Shown: positions 48,501 through 53,333 of the stretch, in pieces | Layout: each line of letters starts with the position of its first letter | How positions within the stretch are numbered: the first letter of the stretch is position 1 | NCBI RefSeq assembly: GCF_011806525.1 | Contig: NZ_JAAVKI010000001.1 | Location: forward strand, 310,001-374,000 | DNA length: 64,000 nucleotides | Direction: 5' to 3' | Source of the DNA: Thalassospira sp. HF15 | Lineage (GTDB): Bacteria; Pseudomonadota; Alphaproteobacteria; Rhodospirillales; Thalassospiraceae | The notes under the pieces: generated by a model | Databases searched by the model: none | What the model saw: only the letters and a program-made list of their open reading frames with translations | Told to the model about the DNA's origin: nothing | Made by a program: the position numbers and the translations under genes

Positions 48501-51500
48501 TCGTCTTGTCCAACCGGCTATCGGACCATCCGCGTAGATCAGATCGCCAAGGATAGTTTGAGCGGCGTTTCACATGCAGTCCTGATGCTAAGTCCCAATG
48601 AAGACAGTGCGCATCGCACGGCAAATGCCCTGCGAAAGATATTACAAAACATGCAGGGTCGCTTGCGCCTGATTGTTACTGGATGCGGTGCGTATGGGAT
48701 TGACGATGATCTGATTGCCATCAATCCGGTTCAATCCGCAGTAGCAGGTGTGGTGCTTGCGGCAGCAAGGGAAGAACCGCAGCTGCAACTGAGCTATCTC
48801 GACATTCCAGACAATGCATTGGTGGACCCGCTTGGTAAAGAATTGGCAATCCCGCCTGCTACCGACCCCATTGTCGTTTACCGCAACGGGCAGCGCTATG
48901 TGCGTGATCTGACGGCGGCAACGAGTGATCGCAAAAAGGAACAGACTAGTTGGCCAACGAGTGGTGTTTGCGTTATTACCGGTGGTACAGGTGGTTTCTC
49001 GGTCGCGCTGCTCGAAGAATTTGCCAATAATGGCAAGGTCAAGCTGGCTCTGCTTGGCCGTCGCGGCGAAGATGCCCTTGATGATCCTACCAAAGCCAAA
49101 CTGACCGACCTGCGCAATCAGGGCCTCTCGATTTCAGTTCATGCGTGCGACGTTGCCGACGCGGTTTCCCTTGGCAAAGCGCTTGAGTCTGTTCGCACAA
49201 ACCATGGTCCGATCCGTGCCGTTGTCCATGCTGCCGGTATTGCCGATGGTGACTTCCTTGTCCGCCGGGATATGGCAAAGTTTGACAATATCCTTGCGGC
49301 CAAAATGTTTGGTGCGCTCAACCTTGACCGCCTGACACGTGATGATGCCATTGCGGCATTTGTCATGTTTGGCAGTCTGACGGCAATCAGCGGCGCGCCG
49401 GGGCAGACAGCCTATTGCGCGGCCAATGCTTTCCTTGATGGGTTGGCACATCAGCGCAAGGCAGATGGGAAAGCCGCCCTGACGATTGACTGGTGTGCGC
49501 TCAGCGAACAGGGCATGGCGGCACGTCATAATGTGCTTTTGGAAGACGGTGCCTGGATTTCCCCGAAAGATGCCAAAACGATCTGGCGTGATGCCATCCG
49601 TTTGACGTCCGCGCAATTGACCGTCGTTGACCCGGCATTGGTCCAAACACGTAACGCGGCTCAATCAGATGCCACTCGGAAAGTAGCTAAAGGAGCTCCC
49701 CAAAGCGTTGCCCTCAGTGCACGACAACATATCGCAGCGATATGGGCCGAGGCACTTGGTTATGACAGTGTGGATGCCAACGACGACTTCTTTGCTCTGG
49801 GTGGGGATTCCATCACCGGTATGCAAATTGTCGATCGCATGAACAACACGCTTGGCACGGAACTGAGCATCTCTGATCTGTTTTCTGCGCCAACAACAGC
49901 CGCCATTGCAGAACTCGCTGGTGTGCCTGAGACAGATGTTGCAACGCCTCAGCCTGCACCTTCTATGGAACCTGCGGCGAAAAATGCGCACGGCGCCAAA
50001 GCACCGCATGCCGCGATCATCGCGATTTGGGCCGACGCACTGGGCTATGACACGATTGATCTGGATGAGGACTTCTTTGCACTGGGCGGTGATTCCATCA
50101 CTGGCATGCAAATCGTTGATCGTATAGCCAAGGAACTCGGTCTTGATGTCAGCCTGACGGATCTTTTCGAGCAATCCACGATTAGCAAACTGTCAGCAAA
50201 GCTGCTGGGCACAGCTGAAGCGACAAACCCCGACGTTTCAGGTGGCATGAATGAAGCACCCACAGCGTTCACGCCCAAAACGGGCGTCGGTGTTGAACCA
50301 ACCACAATTGATCCGCGCAAGGCGCCGAAACTTGATCGTTATCCGATTTCGCCAGAGCAACTGTCCGTCCTGAACGCTTCGCAAAAGGGCAATATGGGCA
50401 CAGCGTTTAACCTGCCGCATGCCTATGTCATAGACCCGTCAGTTGATTTGGAACGCCTGAAAGAGGCGATCCGAGAGGTCACTAAACGCGAGAACGTCCT
50501 GCGCACCCGCATTATCCATAATGCGTCTGAAGAAAGCTGGCATATGGGGATCATCGCGCCCGAGGATGCTCTGGCCAGACTTGATCTTGATGTTCGCAGG
50601 GTTGAAGGATCTCTAAGTGACGCCTGTGTTGCACAGATACGCCCGTTTGATCTTGATGATGGTGTTCCGGTGCGCTGGATGCTGTTGCAGGATCAATTTG
50701 GCAAAACCGCACTGTTCTTTGATATTCACCATGTTCTCGCTGATGGCTTCACAACTGAGCGCATCCTTGGCGAGGTGGTGTATCTTTGCAATGGCAAAGC
50801 GCTGCCACCATTGGGGTATCAACTTAACGACTATGCGTGGTGGAGCCAAAACGAAGAAAACACCAAACGCATTGCCGCCGCACGCAACTATTGGCAGTCG
50901 ATCTATGCCGGAAGTCTTCCCAAACTGGACTTGCCATCGGATCGTCCGCGCCCGGCTTATCACAGCTTTAATGGCGCGATCACATCGCTTGTCATTGATC
51001 AGGACCTGCTTGCCAAAGCACGCAAGTTTGCCTCTTCAAATCATGTGACGATGTATACCCTTGTTATGGCAACCTGGTTTACGTTGCTTGGCCGTTTGGC
51101 GAAGACCAATGACGTGGTCATCAGTGTTCCTGTTGATGCGCGTGACGCGACAGGCTTTCGCGATACATTGGGCATGATGGTTTCCCTGTTGCCGATGCGC
51201 ATGCAGTTCGATGGCACAGAGAATGTGGCGGACCTGCTTGCACGCATGCAACGACATCATATCGAAGCGATGCGCCACCGGGCGTACTTCCTGGATCAGT
51301 TGCTGCATGACCTGGCACCACCCGCGGCACCGGATCGCACCCTGCTGTCGGAAGTCTCGGTTTCCTACATGAACTTTGAAAGCACTGGTGTCGGGCAAGA
51401 TATCGTCAAGATTGCGTCAGAAGGCATTGATGTCCATCGTCATCACTGCAAGAACGATATCTCGATCTTTGTGCGAGATGTTCCTGAACAGATGACCGTG

Positions 51501-52598
51501 GCACTCGATTATTACGCCGACATGTTTGATCGCAGTTCCATGAACGACCTGTGTCGCGCCTTTGCCGCGACCCTTGAGCATATGGTGACCTCCGAAACCC
51601 GATTGATCCGGGATATCGACTTTGTGTCTGGATCACCGCTTTCCAAACTGCGCCACTGGCACAATGAGCCCGAAACGCAAGCTGGTGCGATGTCGAGCCC
51701 CGCGATATTGAATGCGAATAGCTCAGAAACTGTCAGTGTGATCGCAGAGATCTTCAGCGAAGTTTTCAAAAAGCAGATCACTGATCCTGCGACAAGTTTC
51801 GTCAAGCTTGGCGGCCACAGCCTGCTTGCGATCCGGATCGTCAACCGTATTGCTGATCGCACCGGTTCACGTATCAGTATGGCGGACTTCTTTGCCCATC
51901 CGACCGTCGCCGGACTTGCGGAACTGATTGATCGCAACCAAGGCGACGAAACGAACCAACAAGACGCACGCATTCCCATTGCCCCTGACATGGCCGTTTA
52001 TCCGGCAAGCCACGCGCAGAAGCGCCTTTATCTGTTGTCCGAAATGGCACATGACAGTGGTGCGTATGGCATGCTCTATGTCCTGCGCTGTGACGGGACG
52101 TTACAACAAGATACCCTAAGGACTGCACTGACAAGTTTGGTGGAACGGCACGAACCACTGCGTACCGCTTTTGAACAAGGCGATGATGGCATTTGCCAAC
52201 GTATCACCACGGCCTCGGCCCCGGATGTTACGGTTCACAACATTGCAGAGCAGCCCGATCCGGTGCGCGAAGCCCTTCGTATTACCCGTGAAGAGGCTGC
52301 CACACCGATCGCTTTGGATCAGCCGCCGCTTATTCGTGCATCAATCATCAATGTCGCGGATGGTGAGCAGCTTCTTGTCATCGCGACGCATCACATTGTC
52401 GGTGATGGCTGGTCATCACGCATTCTGGTTCAAGAACTTGGTATTTTCTATCAGGCTGCGCTGAACAATACGGTTGCGGATCTTACGGCCCTTCCAATCA
52501 CTTACAAGGACTTTGCCTACTGGCAGTCCCAACAGGATTGGTCGGATGCGGCTGATTACTGGCGGGAAAAACTGTCCGGTGCGCCAGAACAGAATTAA
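36507..52598 (+). CDS. Hybrid NRPS-PKS megasynthase, first subunit
   Basis: The 5363-codon gene starts at TTG 36507 behind AAGGGATCGG. Domains by eye, with key residues: C1 (HHIVCDG, H148) 15-445; T1 (GAHSL, S501) 470-540; AT (GHSIGEY S760, RAFHS H862) 660-965; C2 (DHICFDG) 1025-1425; A1 1445-1950; T2 (S1991); C3 (HHAICDG) 2045-2480; A2 2490-2990; T3 (S3054); KS (C3285, H3418, H3458) 3115-3535; DH (H3728, D3892) 3700-3980; KR (Y4303) 4150-4340; T4 (S4435), T5 (S4530); C4 (HHVLADG) 4610-5045; T6 (S5105); C5 N-lobe (HHIVGDG, H5295). The A1 pocket reads D-A-L-W-M-G-G-T-F-K, near the Val code; A2 reads D-V-W-H-F-S-L-V-D-K, a Ser code. The gene ends at an in-frame TAA inside C5. The AT is separated from the KS, and T1 and T6 have no A domain. 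Confidence 0.95.
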   Translation: MQEEQRDVLAGTDNTFYPLTSPQAAIWLDMVRGHDPSRYNICNVFDFEGTLDVGKLRQAIVQTDRENDALRLCFAIRNGELQQHFAPTNRPIEFEVVDLQFEDDPECIARQKVAQFRERVFDLENGENCRHQVLRLGETRYWWVRVYHHIVCDGYGGHLMAERNAAIYNALKNDGAIPDCPFKSYRAFIETDNAYPQTATYVRDVAYWRERLTPDRSPTSVTTLPINAPQKDAQVVIPLSTETLDVLNATARNVGTTPTAILMGLFAVFLGKVTGEREPMWNLPILNRLGREERETPGAFSCIIPYSVKLDEQKSILELSDQIFKQSRRDIRHVRMSPVRMRDAGLGLRSLTATGATFNSLDAATAVHFDDLSVRRINVYHGPADDIGLAFFSETISPSEQKSELIWQYDANRIDAQTTQALTTAFSRLLDIVLANPDQKIGVLLDQIDIDPVHIEALRPKGSNESFAKRLATYVKDVWAGILEIDDLELDENLIVAGAHSLLLPRAQSMFAELADRAVKLEEMHEYPTAQSFADNLINTSPYLDETRLKAAIDRLGAHSTNAKTAVKPSVPLQWQDGTIILPFASKSRDELDKSLSTALRRLEQGAAPENLVDLGQATTDQSESCERSVIVGTTTDSIIKSLGNPDDHGHLTGRVDAPQNSVILLFPGQGSQRPGMTRALYDADPVSAQLIDAACKSVVRHIGPPDLRDLLLYADQSTANIEKLTRTDYAQPALFINEYTKASWLMRLGIKPTALLGHSIGEYVAACLAGVMQFEDALRLVVIRGKLMSQTEPGAMFALSMSEDDVDEILTRFGSDLSLAAKNGPRQFVVAGSLSVIDAVEAHIAETGKKGRRLIVSRAFHSKMMEPVLDRFRNAFDQIELHAPTIEIQSNLTGTALRPEEATNPDYWVSHLRNAVRFADNINQLKTSHPDALYVECGFGNTASRLANVNGIASTQCIALQTDLNAGGADADQQGSPNPLAIGLANLWLHGVGIEFGDGSADPTYPWAQVEDERGAVITSFQPHPAVAGQWLARRDLPPDDSYHIVVSFRLPVGTSFDALKTAFEKVIASCDSFRSTFVERNGELVQRVHESMPVPINVVERLEDIRHGLFDLENGPLLRVGYLVQTNVSPPIVVVAIDHICFDGQSLPLLEQAVIAALGNGGSELSKQNSREIAKLSIKALEGQRGQIGAAFWKERSELLLIPSLPKNAEARASNTVKRCFIQLDEAQVNALETVRTHLGTATPTALWNALVLATVAHYKTGNAAVIGQPFSGRVGPETREAIGCFANVLPIAIKPDMSAGIGVLAQQISREMLSIMDVQDYPLSRIIKDLSVIEQGHVDLPFDIVSTIEINPDLYEIDEVDFGGGKFPLMATLAKFGAGTFLSIEHFTSIYSESWAERFAHSLLTLITSLAENPDKSLSAVDVLPAGERNRLINEFNDTASEYPRDEGLGSLLAKQITDDRRAHKTAIDDGETRITYAELGILLSDISGKLAQIGVKAGDTVAFASERNLDAILTMLGIVWHGAVYLPIDKSLPANAIAELMEECGATTLLFDAAEKDRLEKLSDRFKVASLPKGDLKSGVEFKAPDERCGDDLAYVMFTSGSTGKPKGVLVPNRGIVRLVVNNKTLPFDEHDVIAQAASLGFDAATLEIWAALLNGGRLFVLENDALFDLSSLGDRLRDAGVTTMWMTASLFNLIADVAPEAFKSLKRLMSGGEALSPVHLRKIWAACPDVALINGYGPTENTTFTCTHLIKEHDLETGLVPIGQPIGNTRVYVLDDGGHLVPTGVWGELYAAGDGLALGYTGAPERTESAFVQIPGIDEERLYKTGDRVRWCEDGTIEFGGRGDSQVKIRGHRIELNAIEEKLLALDDVRNVCVMPIGQGADAFLGAAIASDHDARDAWASVLARDFPDYMVPERFVVLEHLPVNANGKVDRKKLQAVLAEEEQVNAASPESDNALERFVINQFEALFPNKTITAATDFFAVGGHSLIAMRLAGVIEEETGYRPKLQEIFAARTPANMALLAAKHQTQPKQTALASKTATKFALSSGQARLWVLQRMEPELAVYSVPVTLDIAGPVDAAALQRALHKLEQRQHALRLRFKSDPDHPDGVSQYLSPVGSLELVHHHMDAAAADTFIATEAVRPFDLNDASMVRAHLITVAEDFHCLMITLHHAICDGWSMPILLSELAELYRAELAGTAAELPKIERHYEDFVAWQRDYLNGPEGQAALGRWKERLAQLPEPLNLPTDFPRPAERKFAGDFYEFELGAATTRLIEQTAQRYGVTAFNTLTALLQVLLYRHCGQSDVAMGMLVAGREHSSLDRLVGFFVNTVLIRQKLDPDARFESHLAQTQKVVLDAVADHAIPFEDVVNAVKAPRDLSRNPLFDVLVAWQDNLPGGAKLGDANATVREIEFPFSKFDLGFYFWRDDSALCGSIEFDTGLFERPTIASLIERLETLCQSALGDSVDVPLCELTILPERERAQIGSFNATQKDLPIDRSISEPFLDQVAAIPERVAVQDDVEALSYHQFARRAAGIAKLLKDKSIKPGDVVGVAIRRSVNMLAAIHGILLSGAAYSPLDPDHPEQRRKDMLDDLGDGWVITTSDLAHLFDADRTILVDGSEDADIPALSSGPNDLAYVLFTSGSTGRPKGVEIAHRGVLNRILWMQDEFPLGTDDVILQKTPITFDVSVWELFWWSWTGSKVVLPPPGAERDPAQIADAIHDNRVTTMHFVPSMLSAFLTAVESGMVDVNKLASLRRVFASGEALDASVVRRFNALLFERFGTELHNLYGPTEATVDVTWQACSPQTTGDVVPIGKPIANTTVQILTNDFKPLPIGVVGEIILGGPQIALGYRNRAELSAEKFPADPSDRGDRLYRTGDLGRWRRDGTVEYLGRIDHQVKIRGFRIEIGEVEVALESHPNVERAPVIVASVAGLNELHAFILPSGSIDAISLRDHLRSRLPEYMIPARFFAIDHLPMTSSGKVDRKALKGTPIRARSTSAGARAPLTASVTATGTENSKSREAEVAKLWAEILPEVTPTRDDGFFDIGGNSLLLLRLFEKFEANWPGRVGIADLFANPTIAKQAELISEDATSPSNLGTLASDAPILANDEPIAVIGMAVQVAGADTIDGFWDDIAAGRDLVRALPEAREADTREILSAIGRPVPNKFREIAYLDHLFEFDAQRFRLSPIDAGLLDPEQRLFLETTLMAVEDSGYGGNALRGQKVGVFAGGGTSPVWRMAMDQISPSKAEQAFALNVPSNIVTRLSFLKDWHGPANIVDTACSSTLVAVHQACQQLRDGSCTVAIAGGAKILPCPPDADSSFTIDSSTARTRAFDAQADGTGVGEGSVVFVLKPLSNALQDGDTIHAIIRGSAVNQDGASSGAAAPNPLMQAEVIRDAARAADVELSTVSYFEAHGTGTSLGDPIEIDGLTRAFKDREPAQTRAFIGSGKGNYGHLDGTAGALGLARAIMVLRHDQAPPQPYFEAPNPKINFDRAPVVVTNKLAKLPDQGTPRRAGVSSFGLSGINAHILIEAAPERSKHYEADQNKEAALVFALSAGSPEALRTYATNLHHRISNDASLSLKDIAFTLATGRDRLKHGIAFAADHRADLLEQLLDIATGITTPSMQAENADAPVCEVVTAKTADADKQTAHYLAGGALHWPSNIKARRLSLPPAPFTRKSFKPTFEKRARAVSNDMLQGPVATPSARVFSVAIDDPRFWPLQDHKLNGQPTLVGMAVPALIAKAATKLRANETAPINISNLVWHTALVANAIPDGNVSLSFADDGSVELGGRLKNGKWRVFATATWQSDPQEIVPKSGLADIRSRATLQVPINDFSGKYGSIEISDRWDCNQSLHISKRQDAAIKHLRLKPEYRGDLADWLVHPALADVACSMPLMTLGSGYVPVGVDQVTVYGVQSNEVYASFEQYENGYGEVALYDAKTEQLVMLASGLNFAKSGERAEQLRPQILETVWRISPVSTANIREDFLFITDADDSSCPTGYRTIRVDQIAKDSLSGVSHAVLMLSPNEDSAHRTANALRKILQNMQGRLRLIVTGCGAYGIDDDLIAINPVQSAVAGVVLAAAREEPQLQLSYLDIPDNALVDPLGKELAIPPATDPIVVYRNGQRYVRDLTAATSDRKKEQTSWPTSGVCVITGGTGGFSVALLEEFANNGKVKLALLGRRGEDALDDPTKAKLTDLRNQGLSISVHACDVADAVSLGKALESVRTNHGPIRAVVHAAGIADGDFLVRRDMAKFDNILAAKMFGALNLDRLTRDDAIAAFVMFGSLTAISGAPGQTAYCAANAFLDGLAHQRKADGKAALTIDWCALSEQGMAARHNVLLEDGAWISPKDAKTIWRDAIRLTSAQLTVVDPALVQTRNAAQSDATRKVAKGAPQSVALSARQHIAAIWAEALGYDSVDANDDFFALGGDSITGMQIVDRMNNTLGTELSISDLFSAPTTAAIAELAGVPETDVATPQPAPSMEPAAKNAHGAKAPHAAIIAIWADALGYDTIDLDEDFFALGGDSITGMQIVDRIAKELGLDVSLTDLFEQSTISKLSAKLLGTAEATNPDVSGGMNEAPTAFTPKTGVGVEPTTIDPRKAPKLDRYPISPEQLSVLNASQKGNMGTAFNLPHAYVIDPSVDLERLKEAIREVTKRENVLRTRIIHNASEESWHMGIIAPEDALARLDLDVRRVEGSLSDACVAQIRPFDLDDGVPVRWMLLQDQFGKTALFFDIHHVLADGFTTERILGEVVYLCNGKALPPLGYQLNDYAWWSQNEENTKRIAAARNYWQSIYAGSLPKLDLPSDRPRPAYHSFNGAITSLVIDQDLLAKARKFASSNHVTMYTLVMATWFTLLGRLAKTNDVVISVPVDARDATGFRDTLGMMVSLLPMRMQFDGTENVADLLARMQRHHIEAMRHRAYFLDQLLHDLAPPAAPDRTLLSEVSVSYMNFESTGVGQDIVKIASEGIDVHRHHCKNDISIFVRDVPEQMTVALDYYADMFDRSSMNDLCRAFAATLEHMVTSETRLIRDIDFVSGSPLSKLRHWHNEPETQAGAMSSPAILNANSSETVSVIAEIFSEVFKKQITDPATSFVKLGGHSLLAIRIVNRIADRTGSRISMADFFAHPTVAGLAELIDRNQGDETNQQDARIPIAPDMAVYPASHAQKRLYLLSEMAHDSGAYGMLYVLRCDGTLQQDTLRTALTSLVERHEPLRTAFEQGDDGICQRITTASAPDVTVHNIAEQPDPVREALRITREEAATPIALDQPPLIRASIINVADGEQLLVIATHHIVGDGWSSRILVQELGIFYQAALNNTVADLTALPITYKDFAYWQSQQDWSDAADYWREKLSGAPEQN
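38484..39400 (+). other. Displaced malonyl-type acyltransferase domain
   Basis: The AT core runs from FPGQGSQ to about residue 965, with GHSIGEY and the RAFHS motif that usually indicates malonyl-CoA. It lies between T1 and C2, about 2200 residues before the KS. A post-AT linker copy (LANLWLHGVGIEF) follows it, and another such linker follows the KS. Confidence 0.85.
45849..49526 (+). other. Polyketide module KS-DH-KR without a local AT
   Basis: The KS (DTACSST, EAHGTGTSLGDP, GNYGHLD) is followed by a KS-AT linker and directly by a post-AT linker (ALHWPSNIKARRLSLP), so an AT is missing there. The DH keeps H and D catalytic residues but has V for P in HxxxGxxxxP. The KR has GGTGGFS, where the last Gly of the cofactor motif is Ser, and keeps the catalytic Ser and Tyr. 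Confidence 0.85.
49704..50201 (+). other. Tandem near-identical carrier domains T4-T5
   Basis: Two carriers with the shared segment FFALGGDSITGMQIVDR lie 285 bp apart after the KR. The sequence around them (ALGYDSVDANDD and ALGYDTIDLDED) shows a recent tandem duplication. Both keep the phosphopantetheine serine. Confidence 0.9.
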
Positions 52599-53321
52599 AT
52601 GCCGTTCGACCACAAAAAACCTGATGTTCAATCCTATCGTGGCGCACATGCGCATATGGGGATTGATGATGACGTTCTGGCCGGATTGCATTCTCTTGCA
52701 CGTGCGCACAATGCGACACTTTCCTCGGTTGGCATGGCGCTGTTCTCTGCGATGTTGTACCGACTGACGCGTCAGGAAGACCTTGTTATCGGCATGGGTG
52801 TTGCGGGCCGCGAGAAGACCGAAACCGAAGGCTTGATTGGCTTCTTCGTTAATGTATTGCCAATCCGTGTGCAGCTTGATGCTGACACAGAGCTCGATAC
52901 ATTGATTGACAAGATTCACGTCAATCTGACTGAAGCCCTGGATCGCCAGGATTATCCGTTTGATGAGCTTGTCCGTGCCGTCGCCCCAAAGCGCAACACC
53001 AATAGGCAGCCGCTTGTGAATGTGGTGTTTGAATATCAACGGTTTGGTGCACTTGGCGGCGAAGAAACAACGCAGCCAGGCTTGCCCATGCTGGCGCCAG
53101 ATCAACCGGGTATACTGTCAGACAAAATGGATGCGTTTGTCGACAACGCGACGGCAAAACATGATGTGATCCTTTTCCTGCAAGAAGAAGATGGAAAAGC
53201 ACGGTTCACATTGGAATATGACACTGATCTGTTTGATTCTGAGACGATGCAGAAATGGCTCGGATTCCTGACAAGGTTTGCTGCTGCAGCAGCGCAGAGC
53301 CATACGAATAAGAATGCTTAA
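52599..53321 (+). CDS. Condensation-domain C-lobe fragment, in frame with the upstream NRPS
   Basis: The 240 codons begin directly after the TAA that ends the first subunit and stay in the same frame. The product is the C-terminal half of C5 (QSYRGAHAHM, GMGVAGREKTETEGLIGFFVN, the DRQDYPFDELV region, NRQPLVNVVFEYQ). No Shine-Dalgarno sequence precedes the ATG. If the stop is real, it is either a nonsense mutation that splits the domain or a place where two polypeptides reassemble. The fragment ends 12 bp before the second NRPS gene. Confidence 0.85.
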   Translation: MPFDHKKPDVQSYRGAHAHMGIDDDVLAGLHSLARAHNATLSSVGMALFSAMLYRLTRQEDLVIGMGVAGREKTETEGLIGFFVNVLPIRVQLDADTELDTLIDKIHVNLTEALDRQDYPFDELVRAVAPKRNTNRQPLVNVVFEYQRFGALGGEETTQPGLPMLAPDQPGILSDKMDAFVDNATAKHDVILFLQEEDGKARFTLEYDTDLFDSETMQKWLGFLTRFAAAAAQSHTNKNA

Positions 53322-53333
53322 AGGGACGAATCA

